Below are positions 7,934 through 15,937 of a stretch of 64,000 bases of DNA, one piece after another. The notes beneath the pieces were generated by a model, which was not told the DNA's origin, searched no databases, and saw only the letters and a program-made list of their open reading frames with translations. The translations under genes were made by a program, and so were the position numbers. This DNA comes from an uncultured Eggerthellaceae bacterium. Its GTDB lineage: Bacteria; Actinomycetota; Coriobacteriia; Coriobacteriales; Eggerthellaceae. Numbering within the stretch: the stretch's first letter is position 1; each line of letters begins with the position of its first letter. The stretch is taken from NCBI GenBank assembly GCA_910588905.1, contig CAJURZ010000002.1:62001-126000 (forward strand), written 5' to 3'.

Positions 7934-9517
7934 TTGAAGAAAGCGCTATTGCTCCTCTTGGGCATAGTCGCCGTGTGCTTCATCATCGCCAACGTTGATT
8001 ACTTGGCGGACTTCTTCAATACCATGATGACCGGGGCACTGGTGCCCATGGTGATAGCCATCCTGCTCATGCTGGGGCGCCACTTCGTCCAAGCCGCCTC
8101 CTACGATGCCGCCTTCGATGCCGTCGGTCACGCCACGGGCTTCTGGCATAACGTGGTGCTCATCTTCTCCCTGGTGTTCATCAACACGTTCTGCCTCTTC
8201 AGCGGCGCTACCGGTGTGGCCTTCATCATCGATGACGCTCATCGCGAAGGTTGCGATGCTGGCCAGTCCACGGGAGGGGCCATCCTCTCCCAGATCGGCT
8301 ACTTCGCTGCCGTCTTCGTCATATCGGTCATCGGATTCATCACCATGTGGATATCCGGTCACATGAATACCGTGTTCCTGGTGGGTGGTCTGGCCCTGGC
8401 GGCAGTGCTCGTGGTGCTCTCCAGCCTGTTCTTCATCGGACATCTGAAGCCGCGCATCCTCTACCGGGTGTTCCTGGTGCTGGAGAAGCTCATCAACAAG
8501 GTGCTCGGGCTCCTCAAGAAGGCGCTCAAGCCCGGATGGGGCCGGAACATGGCCCATTCGTTCGTGGCTACCTCAGACCTTCTGGCGAAGAACCCCAAGG
8601 GGTCGGTCATCACCGTTGCCTATGCCTCGTTCTCGGCCATCCTGAATATGGCCTGCCTGGTAGCCATCGGCTACGCTTTCGGATTCGAGAACGTAGAGGC
8701 CCTGGTAGCCGCCTTCGCAGTGGGTGCCATCTCCGTCATCCTGAGCCCTACCCCCCAAGGTGTTGGCGTGGTGGAAGCCATGATCACCGCCATCCTCACC
8801 GCCTATGGTTGCAGCGTGGCCACTGCGGCCGCCATCGCCCTGGTCTACCGAGGGGTGATGTTCTGGATCCCCTTCTGCATCGGCGCGGTCCTGCTCTCCC
8901 AGGCAGGGTTCTTCAAGTCGAAGAAATCAGCCACAGAGATGCAGAAGCATAAGGACATCGCTTGGATATCCGGTACGCTCGTCTTTCTCGTAGGTGCTGT
9001 CAACATCGGTGCCGTGTTCTTCCCTGAGGCCTTCACCCCTTACACCATGCTCACCTCATGGATCGACATGAGCGCGCTCATGGTGGGCATTCCGCTGATC
9101 CTCTCTTCGGTGGTGCTCATGATCTGCGCCATTGGATTGATCCTGCGCTTCCGCACAGCCTGGGCGCTCACCCTAGGTGCCCTCGTCCTCATCGGCGGTT
9201 GCGAGTTCCTGTTCCAAGGCACTTGGGAAGTGGGCGTGGCTTGCATCATCCTGTTCGCCTGGCTCTTCTGGCAGCGAGCAGCCTTTGACCGGCCATTCTC
9301 CCAGGAGGCCCTTCAGGCTGACATCAAGGACTGGAAGCGCAGGCGCCAGCGGAAGCTCTCTCGGGCGAATGCGAAGGCCGAGCCGGATGGATCAGCCCAG
9401 GGCGAGGAGCCTGAGAGCACCTGGGAGCAGCAGGCTGACCGCGGAAGAGAGATCGGCCGGGAAGTGGTCAACCAGCAGATGCGCAACACCGCCCAAGTGC
9501 ACGAAAGCCGATCATAG
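7934..9517 (+). CDS. LPG-synthase transmembrane-domain protein (UPF0104/MprF-like)
   Basis: This is a 527-residue polytopic membrane protein of the lysylphosphatidylglycerol synthase TM-region family, the flippase-like half of MprF. Characteristic segments include FCLFSGATGVAFII, AVGAISVILSPTPQGVGVVE and a following ALVYRGVMFW. It lacks the soluble aminoacyl-transfer domain, so it is more likely a lipid or lipid-linked substrate translocase than a complete LPG synthase. The C-terminal 70 residues are charged and hydrophilic (KRRRQRKLSRANAK and an acidic tail). The start is TTG at 7934, with AAGGGG six bases upstream; the next ATG would cut the first helix. It stands alone between a P-type ATPase and a tRNA spacer, so context does not identify its lipid. 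Confidence 0.82.
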   Translation: MKKALLLLLGIVAVCFIIANVDYLADFFNTMMTGALVPMVIAILLMLGRHFVQAASYDAAFDAVGHATGFWHNVVLIFSLVFINTFCLFSGATGVAFIIDDAHREGCDAGQSTGGAILSQIGYFAAVFVISVIGFITMWISGHMNTVFLVGGLALAAVLVVLSSLFFIGHLKPRILYRVFLVLEKLINKVLGLLKKALKPGWGRNMAHSFVATSDLLAKNPKGSVITVAYASFSAILNMACLVAIGYAFGFENVEALVAAFAVGAISVILSPTPQGVGVVEAMITAILTAYGCSVATAAAIALVYRGVMFWIPFCIGAVLLSQAGFFKSKKSATEMQKHKDIAWISGTLVFLVGAVNIGAVFFPEAFTPYTMLTSWIDMSALMVGIPLILSSVVLMICAIGLILRFRTAWALTLGALVLIGGCEFLFQGTWEVGVACIILFAWLFWQRAAFDRPFSQEALQADIKDWKRRRQRKLSRANAKAEPDGSAQGEEPESTWEQQADRGREIGREVVNQQMRNTAQVHESRS

Positions 9518-9531
9518 GCAGTTTCCTGGTC

Positions 9532-9551
9532 GGGTCGATCATGATCGACCC
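9532..9551. repeat. 20-bp perfect palindrome after the LPG-synthase-like gene
   Basis: GGGTCGATCATGATCGACCC is a perfect palindrome 15 bases after the stop codon. It is preceded by ctggtcggg, which also forms the 3' end of the tRNA-Pro gene. It could act in termination as a stem, but no T run follows. It contains two GATC sites. Confidence 0.5.
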
Positions 9552-9645
9552 CTACGGATCGTGCTGCATTTTCTGTCGTAGGAGCGGACCGTGGTCCGCC
9601 CAGCGTTGTACCCGACGATCGACGCAGCAGGTGGATCTGCGGTCT

Positions 9646-9662
9646 TCTGGTCGGGTTGACAG
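9646..9662. repeat. 17-bp copy of the tRNA-Pro 3' end
   Basis: The 17 bases tctggtcgggttgacag are identical to 10011-10027, which holds the encoded CCA end, acceptor strand and start of the T arm of tRNA-Pro(CGG). The two copies flank a 350-bp block that contains the 81-bp tandem repeats. A shorter relative (ctggtcgggt) lies at 9526-9535. Such flanking copies are what integration at a tRNA 3' end leaves behind, but they also resemble tRNA-downstream repeats of the E. coli rtT type. No integrase is present. Confidence 0.7.
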
Positions 9663-9683
9663 AAGTTCGCTCGCGTCAAGGCA

Positions 9684-9875
9684 CGCTTCGCTCTTCGGCC
9701 TTGACTCTCGCGGTTCGCGGTGTGCAAGAGCATACACCCCGAATCGCTCGCTTGGCACCCGAGCCGCTTCGCTCTTCGGCCTTGACTCTCGCGGTTCGCG
9801 GTGTGCAAGAGCATACACCCCGAATCGCTCGCTTGGCACCCGAGCCGCTTCGCTCTTCGGCCTTGACTCTCGCGG
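9684..9875. repeat. perfect 81-bp tandem repeat (2 copies plus 30 bp)
   Basis: Two identical 81-bp units lie at 9684-9764 and 9765-9845, followed by the first 30 bp of a third at 9846-9875. The unit is GC-rich and contains a short internal inverted arrangement (gcggttcgcgg). Because 81 is a multiple of three, open frames run through the repeats on both strands, but none has a ribosome site or codon use like the neighbouring genes, so I treat the stretch as non-coding. It fills the otherwise gene-free 9518-10012 interval, downstream of tRNA-Pro on the minus strand. Confidence 0.9.
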
Positions 9876-9901
9876 CTGGCATGCGCGGATCGCATGCCAG
9901 C
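9875..9901. repeat. 11-bp inverted repeat ending the tandem array
   Basis: GCTGGCATGCG and CGCATGCCAGC form a perfect 11-bp stem with a 5-base loop exactly where the third repeat copy breaks off. A second small stem, GCCTGC-ttcc-GCAGGC, lies at 9940-9955. Their position suggests folded RNA or replication-slippage boundaries; function unknown. Confidence 0.6.
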
Positions 9902-9979
9902 GAGCCTGCTCAGGTCCAAATCCCCGTCGCTTCGCTCCGGCCTGCTTCCGCAGGCTGTCAACACCGCCTGCAAGAACAA

Positions 9980-10003
9980 GAAGAGAACCCGTAGGTTCTC
10001 TTC
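9980..10003 (-). terminator. probable terminator of tRNA-Pro
   Basis: A perfect 10-bp stem (GAAGAGAACC/GGTTCTCTTC) with a 4-base loop starts nine bases beyond the encoded CCA end of tRNA-Pro on the minus strand. It is followed there by the T-rich TTGTTCTTG. Confidence 0.7.
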
Positions 10004-10012
10004 GTTGATCTC

Positions 10013-10089
10013 TGGTCGGGTTGACAGGATTTGAACCTGCGGCCTCTGCGTCCCGAACGCAGCGCTCTACCAAACTGAGCCACAACCCG
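10013..10089 (-). tRNA. tRNA-Pro(CGG)
   Basis: The minus strand folds into a complete cloverleaf. The acceptor stem is CGGGTTG/CAACCCG, the D arm is GCTCAGTTTGGTAGAGC, the anticodon arm is CTGCG-TTCGGGA-CGCAG with anticodon CGG, the T arm is GCAGGTTCAAATCCTGT, and the CCA end is encoded. Its 3' terminal 17 bases are duplicated at 9646-9662. Confidence 0.96.
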
Positions 10090-10220
10090 AAAGTGCGTTG
10101 GCTATGATAGCACACTCTTCCCGATGGGTTATCATCTATATTGTATGTCAGGTTTTCATCATTTCGGTTTCGGCTATCGCCCGCGCCGCACGTCTTACCC
10201 ATCGTCGCTACCGGCGTCGA

Positions 10221-10226
10221 TATAAT
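10221..10226 (+). promoter_or_regulatory. -10 element (TATAAT) of the YtxH-like gene
   Basis: A perfect TATAAT precedes the YtxH-like gene and would give a leader of about 53 bases ending in a strong AGGAGG site. The -35 region is unclear. Confidence 0.5.
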
Positions 10227-10284
10227 GGGCGGCACATTGCTGAGGGGCCCGATGATGAGGCCCAAACGGACCTAGGAGGCAACA

Positions 10285-10734
10285 ATGGGTAGGATCATAA
10301 GCTTCATACTTGGTGGCGCGATCGGTGCAGTGGGTGCTCTTTTGTTGGCACCGCGTTCCGGTGAAGAGACACGCAACATGGTGGCCGATCAAGCCAGCAA
10401 TGCGATGAACAATGCGCAAGAGCTTGGCGAACAGGCGGCTGACGCCATTCAGAATAGCTTCAAGCAGGCAACCGAGAAGGGCCAGGAAGTGGTCGAGAAC
10501 GTAAAGGACGCAGCCACCAAGGGCGCTTCTGAGGCCATGGACAAGAACGATGAGCTGCGCGAGAAGATCGAAGCCGCTCGGGAGCGTATCGCCCAGCAGG
10601 TGAAGGACAACGCTCAGTCAGCAGCGGATCAGGCGAAGGACGTTGTCAACCATGCCGCTGAAAGCGTTGACAAGACCGCTGACAAGGCTGCAAAGGAAGC
10701 TGAGAAGGCCGCAAAGGACGCAGGGGCCAAATAG
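10285..10734 (+). CDS. YtxH-like coiled-coil membrane-anchored protein
   Basis: This 149-residue protein starts with a glycine-rich hydrophobic segment (SFILGGAIGAVGALLLAP, residues 6-23) followed by RSGEETR, the YtxH-domain signature. About 120 residues of Ala/Lys/Glu/Asp-rich heptad-like sequence follow (for example DKTADKAAKEAEKAAKDAG), predicted as a long amphipathic helix or coiled coil similar to LEA- or apolipoprotein-like proteins. YtxH proteins are linked to general stress responses in Firmicutes; the molecular function is unknown. AGGAGG sits seven bases before the ATG. A strong terminator follows, so it forms a single-gene unit. Confidence 0.8.
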   Translation: MGRIISFILGGAIGAVGALLLAPRSGEETRNMVADQASNAMNNAQELGEQAADAIQNSFKQATEKGQEVVENVKDAATKGASEAMDKNDELREKIEAARERIAQQVKDNAQSAADQAKDVVNHAAESVDKTADKAAKEAEKAAKDAGAK

Positions 10735-10759
10735 CATCTTCGCCAGTATGGTCCATCGG

Positions 10760-10792
10760 GAGGAGCGTGGTCACCCGCGCTCCTCTTTTTTA
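10760..10792 (+). terminator. intrinsic terminator of the YtxH-like gene
   Basis: The stem GAGGAGCG/CGCTCCTC is followed by TTTTTT, a textbook rho-independent terminator, 25 bases after the stop codon. Confidence 0.9.
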
Positions 10793-10806
10793 TAGGATAA
10801 GCACCG

Positions 10807-10812
10807 TATAAT
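10807..10812 (+). promoter_or_regulatory. -10 element (TATAAT) of the phosphohexomutase gene
   Basis: The perfect TATAAT overlaps the first ATG of the open frame, so that ATG cannot be the start. Transcription would begin near 10819, and the start at 10844 then has a short leader carrying GAAGGG. Confidence 0.6.
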
Positions 10813-10843
10813 GATGGAAACTCCATCGATCGAAGGGCTGAAC

Positions 10844-12379
10844 ATGACAAACGCTACTGCCTCCTCCATCCATTTCGGAACCGATGGCTGGCGCGCCATC
10901 ATCGGAGACGACTTCACCTGCACCAATGTCGTGAAGGTAGCCGATGCCGCCGCCCGCGTCTTCAAGGCTGCATCCATCGAGGCAGGGGCTACTCCTGAAG
11001 AACCCGGAACCCTCTATGTAGGCCATGATTGTCGCCAAGATGCCCATGCCTACGCCGCTCTTGCAGCCCAAGTAGCCGCGGAGCACGGGTTCCGTGTGAT
11101 CCTGACGAAGGATCACTGCCCCACGCCCACCCTCTGCTGGTCGGTAGCCCATGATCCTCAAGCCGTAGGCGGCATCATGCTCACCAGCAGCCATAACCCA
11201 GCTGAGTACCTCGGCGTGAAGCTGCGCATGGCAGATGGTGGTGCCAGCCCGAAGGACTTCACGGACATCGTGGAAGAGGCCATCGCGAACACCGATGCCC
11301 ACGGCTTCGATGACCCCGCTATCGCCCTGCTGGCCCAGCTCTCCGTGGACAGCATCCAAGAGGCCTTGAGCAAAGGTGACAGCCTGGCTGACCTGGTCAG
11401 TGAGATACCTGCAGAAACGAAGCCCGTGCAGGTGCGCGACCTCATGCCGCCCTATCTTGATTCCCTGCGCCAGCAGGTGGATGTCGATGCCATCCGCGAT
11501 GCGAGCCTGCGCGTGGTGATCGATCCGCTCTTTGGCGCCGGGCGCCACTACCTGGCGGACCTGCTGCGCGAGATGGGCGTCACGGTGGAAGAGATCCACA
11601 ACGCCGAAGATCCCACCTTCGCAGGACTCCATCCCGAGCCCATCCAGCCCTGGGTAGACGAAGGCCTGGCGAAGGTGGCCGAGCTGGGCTACGATGCGCT
11701 GTTCACCAACGACGGAGACGCTGACCGCATCAGCGCGGGAGATTCCCAGGGCAATTTCGTGAACCCGCACCGCATCATCACCCTGGTCACCCAGAATCTC
11801 GCCAACCGTGGCGGCCGCGGTCGCGTCGTTTCCACGGTCACCGCTTCTCAGCAGCTGGCGAACGCCTGCGAAGCCCTGGGACTGGAATTCGTCACCACCC
11901 CGGTGGGCTTCAAATGGATCTACGCTGAGATGGAGAAGGGCGGTGTGCTGGTAGGCGGCGAAGAGTCCGGTGGTATCGGGCTGCCCGGTCACGTGAAGGA
12001 GCGCGATGGCCTGCTCATGGCCCTGCTGCTCACCGAGATGATGGCGAAAGAGGGCAAAGACCTGGGTCAGCTGGTGGAAGACGCGAATGACCGCTTCGGT
12101 CGCTTCGCCTTCACGCGTCGAGGCTTGCGCCTTGACCCTGCTCAGGAAGCGAAGGCGGACGTTGCCCTTACAGGACAGCGGGTGCCCGAAGAGGTCCTCG
12201 GCAAAGCCATCGCTCGAACGGACCAGCGGGATGGCCTGAAGCTCATCTTGGAAGACGGCTCCTGGGTGATGATGCGCAAATCAGGTACGGAACCCCTGGT
12301 GCGCATCTACGCAGAAGCCCCAACGGATGAGATCGTAGAGGCTCTCTTGGATTGGGCGGAGGGCTTCTTGCTGGCGTAG
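10844..12379 (+). CDS. phosphoglucomutase/phosphomannomutase family protein
   Basis: This 511-residue alpha-D-phosphohexomutase interconverts hexose 1- and 6-phosphates through a phosphoserine enzyme. Four family loops are visible in order: the active serine in MLTSSHNPAEYLGVK (about residue 115), the Mg2+ loop DGDADR (about 290), the sugar loop GGEESGG (about 370) and the phosphate loop RKSGTEP (about 480). Substrate (glucose, mannose or glucosamine) cannot be fixed from these loops. I start at the ATG at 10844, because a perfect TATAAT overlaps the upstream in-frame ATG. It probably feeds wall-polymer or glycogen precursors and is monocistronic, with the next promoter just after its stop. 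Confidence 0.9.
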   Translation: MTNATASSIHFGTDGWRAIIGDDFTCTNVVKVADAAARVFKAASIEAGATPEEPGTLYVGHDCRQDAHAYAALAAQVAAEHGFRVILTKDHCPTPTLCWSVAHDPQAVGGIMLTSSHNPAEYLGVKLRMADGGASPKDFTDIVEEAIANTDAHGFDDPAIALLAQLSVDSIQEALSKGDSLADLVSEIPAETKPVQVRDLMPPYLDSLRQQVDVDAIRDASLRVVIDPLFGAGRHYLADLLREMGVTVEEIHNAEDPTFAGLHPEPIQPWVDEGLAKVAELGYDALFTNDGDADRISAGDSQGNFVNPHRIITLVTQNLANRGGRGRVVSTVTASQQLANACEALGLEFVTTPVGFKWIYAEMEKGGVLVGGEESGGIGLPGHVKERDGLLMALLLTEMMAKEGKDLGQLVEDANDRFGRFAFTRRGLRLDPAQEAKADVALTGQRVPEEVLGKAIARTDQRDGLKLILEDGSWVMMRKSGTEPLVRIYAEAPTDEIVEALLDWAEGFLLA

Positions 12380-12397
12380 GCCCAAAGCCAGGCCTGC

Positions 12398-12403
12398 TAT
12401 ACT
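12398..12403 (+). promoter_or_regulatory. -10 element (TATACT) of the zinc-ribbon membrane protein gene
   Basis: TATACT lies 35 bases before the chosen ATG, with GAGGAG between them. No clear -35. Confidence 0.4.
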
Positions 12404-12437
12404 TTATCGATTGATACGCTATAGAGGAGTTGGTGGC

Positions 12438-14048
12438 ATGAAGTGCCCAAAGTGCGGCCGCGAGAACACCCCAGGCGCGCCCTTCTGCGCAGACTGCGGG
12501 AAATCCCTATTCCCAACGGATGAGGCTCATGAGGTTGCCTCTTCTCCTGCCCCGGACCCCCTGTCGGCAAGAGAAGCCCTTGCGAGCGAACCGTCAGCAG
12601 AGCCCTCCACGGATAGCCAAGAAGATGAGCTCATCCTGGCCATCAACGAGAGCACAGACCCTGAGGTCGTCATCGATGACCCGGAGACCGATGCGCTCCT
12701 CTCTGCTATATCGGCTGGGTCCATCCGGCTGGAATCCACTTCCGATGAGGATGGTGAACCGGTGCTCACCACGGTAGAGCCCTCTTCGGCTGTCGTCTTC
12801 TCTGAGGAAGAGATAGACCTCCTGCCGAACCCCGATCCCCAAGGAACAGATCCTCTGCTGAACCCCACTCCTCAGTGGGAGCCCGTATCAGCCCAGACGG
12901 CTCAGGCTCCCGAAGCGGCCACGGAAGCACCCGCGGAGCTGCAGCAACCCACAGCCCAGCCAGAACCGGCAATAGAAGCCCAACCGGTACCGGAGGCTCA
13001 GCCCGAGGCTGCCGCCCCCACCCCAGCAGCAGCTGCTACCGCTGCCCCTGCATCACCCGCGGCAGCAACCCCCGAGCCCGCGGCCGTACCCCAGCCCCCG
13101 ACTGCACCCCAACCTGAAGCCGCCTCAAACCCTGCGTCGTCTGCCGCCTCTGCAGCGGGCCCGGCTCAAGCTGCCCCTGAAGCCGCCCCCCAGGGCGCCC
13201 CTGTCCCAGAGCAACCCATCATCCCGCCCAACCCGGCACGGGTGCACCCGTCCCCCATGCATTCCGGGCCCGAAGCCCAATACCAGAAGGGTTGCCTGGC
13301 TGCCGCCTGGGGAGACATCATGCAGACCAAGGGCTGGTTCGGCAAGGTGCTGCTCTTGGGCTTGGTAGGCTGCGTTCCCATCCTCAACTTCTACGTCAAC
13401 GGCTATGCCATGCGTTGGTCCCGGGAGCTGTTCTTGGGCAAGGTGGCCCCCATGCCGGATCGCATCTTCGGGAACCGCATGTTCGTCAATGGCTTCTTCG
13501 CCTTCATCATCGGCCTGCTCTTGAGCATCGTCGGAGGTCTCTGCAGTGCGCTGCTGGGAGCAGTGCCCATCGTGGGAGCCATCTGCGGCGTAGCCATCTA
13601 TCTGGTCATCGCCCTGTTCCAGTACATCGCGGTCCTGCGCACGGCTATCGCTGACCGTCTGGGAGCGGCCTTCGATATCGCCCAGATCTGGCGCACCTGC
13701 TGGAGGAACCTGGGGGCGCTCCTCTGTGCCACCATCGTCCCCCTCCTCATCTATACCGCAGTGGTCTTCGTCATCGTCTGCGCCCTCATGGTGATCATAG
13801 GGCTGCCTTTGATCGGGACCATCGCCGAGATCAGCGTCTACGGGTCCTCAAGCTATGCAGCTGCTCTGCTGAGCCTGATGGGGGCCCTGATCCCGGTCTT
13901 CCTCATCTGCTATATCGTAGGGTGCTTCCTGGACGCATTCCTCACGCTGCTCACCACGCGCGCCACGGGTCATTACGTAGCCCGCTACGCTCAGGACTGG
14001 AAAGCCGAACAGGCCGTCATGTCCACAGCCCACATCAACGGCATCTAG
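12438..14048 (+). CDS. zinc-ribbon, Pro/Ala-rich linker, DUF4013-like membrane protein
   Basis: This 536-residue protein has three parts. Residues 1-25 form a zinc ribbon (CPKCGRENTPGAPFCADCG). Residues 30 to about 275 are acidic, then strikingly rich in Pro, Ala, Glu and Gln and probably disordered. The last 250 residues form a membrane domain with five or six helices resembling DUF4013 (start WGDIMQTKGWFGKVLLLGLV). The ribbon and linker are likely cytoplasmic. The start at 12438 is supported by GAGGAG upstream and by the ribbon beginning at the first residue. Function is unknown. A similar architecture with a Pro/Gln/Ala-rich front and a membrane domain recurs at 39.6 kb. Confidence 0.8.
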   Translation: MKCPKCGRENTPGAPFCADCGKSLFPTDEAHEVASSPAPDPLSAREALASEPSAEPSTDSQEDELILAINESTDPEVVIDDPETDALLSAISAGSIRLESTSDEDGEPVLTTVEPSSAVVFSEEEIDLLPNPDPQGTDPLLNPTPQWEPVSAQTAQAPEAATEAPAELQQPTAQPEPAIEAQPVPEAQPEAAAPTPAAAATAAPASPAAATPEPAAVPQPPTAPQPEAASNPASSAASAAGPAQAAPEAAPQGAPVPEQPIIPPNPARVHPSPMHSGPEAQYQKGCLAAAWGDIMQTKGWFGKVLLLGLVGCVPILNFYVNGYAMRWSRELFLGKVAPMPDRIFGNRMFVNGFFAFIIGLLLSIVGGLCSALLGAVPIVGAICGVAIYLVIALFQYIAVLRTAIADRLGAAFDIAQIWRTCWRNLGALLCATIVPLLIYTAVVFVIVCALMVIIGLPLIGTIAEISVYGSSSYAAALLSLMGALIPVFLICYIVGCFLDAFLTLLTTRATGHYVARYAQDWKAEQAVMSTAHINGI

Positions 14049-14080
14049 CAGCACCTACACGCTTGCATCATAGGACCTTG

Positions 14081-14103
14081 CGGGCGGCACTCGTGGCCGC
14101 CCG
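14081..14103 (+). terminator. possible terminator before tRNA-Arg
   Basis: A perfect 8-bp stem CGGGCGGC/GCCGCCCG with a 7-base loop, followed only by tctcatt. It separates the membrane-protein gene from tRNA-Arg. Confidence 0.5.
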
Positions 14104-14136
14104 TCTCATTCATCCATGCTAGAATACCCTCCACGG

Positions 14137-14211
14137 GCCCCCGTAGCTCAATGGATAGAGCACTGGTCTCCTAAACCGGGTGTGTAGGTTCGATTCCTAT
14201 CGGGGGCACCA
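14137..14211 (+). tRNA. tRNA-Arg(CCT)
   Basis: A full cloverleaf is visible. The acceptor stem is GCCCCCG/CGGGGGC, the D arm is AGCTCAATGGATAGAGC, the anticodon arm is CTGGT-CTCCTAA-ACCGG with anticodon CCT, the T arm contains GGTTCGATTCC, and the CCA end is encoded. Confidence 0.96.
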
Positions 14212-14254
14212 TCCTAAGCCCGCCGTGAGCGGGTCCTTTATTACAAGGAGCATC

Positions 14255-15358
14255 ATGGCGGACATCCAACTGAGATTCGGCAAGGATATGCTGGTGGTCA
14301 GCTCTCCTGTGGAAGAGCGGCTCTTGACCCAGGCAGATGCGCTCCTCTGGGATGAAGATAGCGAAGAGGACCTGGCGGACCTGACCGCCGCCGATGTGCC
14401 CTTCGTGCAAGCCACAACAGTGCAACCCTCCTCTGAGGCGGCTGAGAGCGGCGCTGTAGAGCTTTCCTTGCTCATCGAACCAGAGGTCTTCGAGGATGCC
14501 TACCGTCTGGAACGGGCCGTAGGCGCGAATTGTCTGGCAGCCCCTACGGCTCACCTCACCCCGGCACGCCTGGCCCAGGTGCGCTTGCAGGATGCCGCTG
14601 CTGATCTGGCCCGTACGGCCATCCAGGTGATCCAAGCCCATGCCCCTGAGCATGGGCTGGTAGAGCTGAACCCCTGTGGGCTTCCCCTGGATGTTGCCTC
14701 CAAGGCATCGCTGCTCGAGAATCGCTCCCAATATGAGCGCGCAGGCCGTCTCTTCGATGACCTTCCCTTCGACGCATTCCTCTTGAACGGGTTCGTGCGC
14801 ATCGCTGACCTGAGATGTGCGCTCATGGGCATCAGAAAGGTGAGCGATGCTCCCATCATCGCCTGCATTGACGTCAACGCTCAGGGGATGCTGGCACCCC
14901 TTGAGACTGCACCCGGCTCCCAGCCCTTCCTCGTGCGCGAAGCGCTGGAGGAGGCCCTGGCTGTCATGGCTGAATATGGTGCGAATGCAGTGGGCTTCCG
15001 CACCGATGCCGATCCATCGGTCGTAACCCAACTGATCCAGCGCAGTTCCCAGAGCGTCTACCTCCCCCAGATGGTACAGCTCTTCGTTCGCCCTGATGGC
15101 CCGTATCACACCCCTGATGACGCCTTCGATGCCGCCTGCACCTTCGCTGATGCAGGCGTCCAGTTCCTCCGGGCAACAGGAGCCGCCACTCCCGTCTTCA
15201 CCGGTGCTCTGGCAGCAGCTGTGGCGGGTCATGACGTCCAGCATCCTCAAGCCCACGAGCAAGGCGCTGACCCTGCGTCTCCCTCCCCCGCCGATGCGGA
15301 CCGTCTGCGACAGATCGTGAACAGCGCTCTGGGCATCAACGGAGCCGAGCGCCCATGA
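14255..15358 (+). CDS. homocysteine S-methyltransferase-like protein lacking zinc ligands
   Basis: This 367-residue protein follows the TIM-barrel pattern of the homocysteine-binding domain of MetH/BHMT enzymes. PFDAFLLNGFVRIADLRCAL matches the ETxxxLxExxAAL strand-helix. EEALAVMAEYGANAVGFRTD matches the strand that normally reads GxNC. AGVQFLRATGAATP matches the strand that normally ends GGCCGTTP. All three zinc cysteines that activate homocysteine are replaced, so it is unlikely to be a working zinc methyltransferase of the known type. The start at 14255 is chosen for the AAGGAG before it. It overlaps the next gene by four bases. It may be a pseudoenzyme, a partner of another methyltransferase, or use another substrate. 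The alignment was made by eye. Confidence 0.6.
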   Translation: MADIQLRFGKDMLVVSSPVEERLLTQADALLWDEDSEEDLADLTAADVPFVQATTVQPSSEAAESGAVELSLLIEPEVFEDAYRLERAVGANCLAAPTAHLTPARLAQVRLQDAAADLARTAIQVIQAHAPEHGLVELNPCGLPLDVASKASLLENRSQYERAGRLFDDLPFDAFLLNGFVRIADLRCALMGIRKVSDAPIIACIDVNAQGMLAPLETAPGSQPFLVREALEEALAVMAEYGANAVGFRTDADPSVVTQLIQRSSQSVYLPQMVQLFVRPDGPYHTPDDAFDAACTFADAGVQFLRATGAATPVFTGALAAAVAGHDVQHPQAHEQGADPASPSPADADRLRQIVNSALGINGAERP

Positions 15359-15651
15359 CCGGCTCGAACATCCAACGCTCAGACCATTACGGTGCGCTGC
15401 AAAGGGTAGTGGATAGCCTCTTCGAAGAGGACGATGCCCCTTATCTTGAGATAGCTGATCCCGAAGCGGCATTCAAGGTATCTCGTTTGCAGGTGGTGCT
15501 GGCCGCTGAGGCGGCAGATCTTCCCGAAGACCTCCTGCGCGTCGTGGCGCTCCTGCCACCAGGGGAATACACGCGCCTGCGCCTGACCACTCAGCTCAAC
15601 TCCGCCATCACCGGCCACGCCTGGGGACAGGTCTACGGCACGGTCTCCTGA
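15355..15651 (+). CDS. small uncharacterised protein coupled to the methyltransferase-like gene
   Basis: This 98-residue protein was not recognised. Its ATG overlaps the upstream stop as ATGA, so translation is coupled. It is acidic at the front (DSLFEEDDAPYLEI) with an amphipathic middle (EAADLPEDLLRVVALLPPG) and a polar C-terminus (LNSAITGHAWGQVYGTV), with no membrane helix or Cys motif. Tight coupling suggests it forms a complex with, or regulates, the zinc-less methyltransferase homologue. Confidence 0.75.
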   Translation: MTGSNIQRSDHYGALQRVVDSLFEEDDAPYLEIADPEAAFKVSRLQVVLAAEAADLPEDLLRVVALLPPGEYTRLRLTTQLNSAITGHAWGQVYGTVS

Positions 15652-15761
15652 GAAGCCCGGCCAAGCAAGCGCTCTGAGCGCCTTGAGCTTTCATCTCCCT
15701 TACGGATCGAAAATATCTCGAAAAACTTCCTTTGTTCGCTTGTTTTCCCTTGGACTTATGG

Positions 15762-15809
15762 ATACTATATATACCCGCTGAACCGAACACCTACCACAAT
15801 ATATTGTGT
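15762..15809 (+). promoter_or_regulatory. tandem NrdR boxes upstream of nrdD
   Basis: CCACAATATATTGTGT (15794-15809) matches the NrdR-box consensus acaCwAtATaTwGtgt at 15 of 16 positions. A weaker copy, ATACTATATATACCCG, lies at 15762-15777. Their start-to-start distance of 32 bp, three helical turns, is the usual spacing for cooperative NrdR binding. The upstream box overlaps a possible -10 (TACTAT, 17 bp after TTGTTT). NrdR represses ribonucleotide reductase genes when dATP is high. The nrdR gene itself is not in the window. Confidence 0.85.
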
Positions 15810-15937
15810 CCAGTGTTCAGAACTCAGCGAATACGCTGTGGAAACCCTGTGAACCTCATCAAGGTTGGGCAGCGTAAGGCAAGTAAAGCAGCGCCGGTTG
15901 GAACATGCGCAAAACCAGTAGAAAAGGAAGCAGGAAC

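Noticed and set aside
9684..9875. CRISPR array
   Set aside because: Repeats are directly adjacent without spacers, only two full copies, and no cas genes nearby.
9646..10027. Integrated mobile element between att-like repeats
   Set aside because: Only about 350 bp of repeats lie between the copies, with no integrase or cargo; reported as repeats instead.
9541..10265. Overlapping open frames on both strands through the 81-bp repeats
   Set aside because: Open only because the repeat length is a multiple of three; frames run through a tRNA gene and lack start signals.
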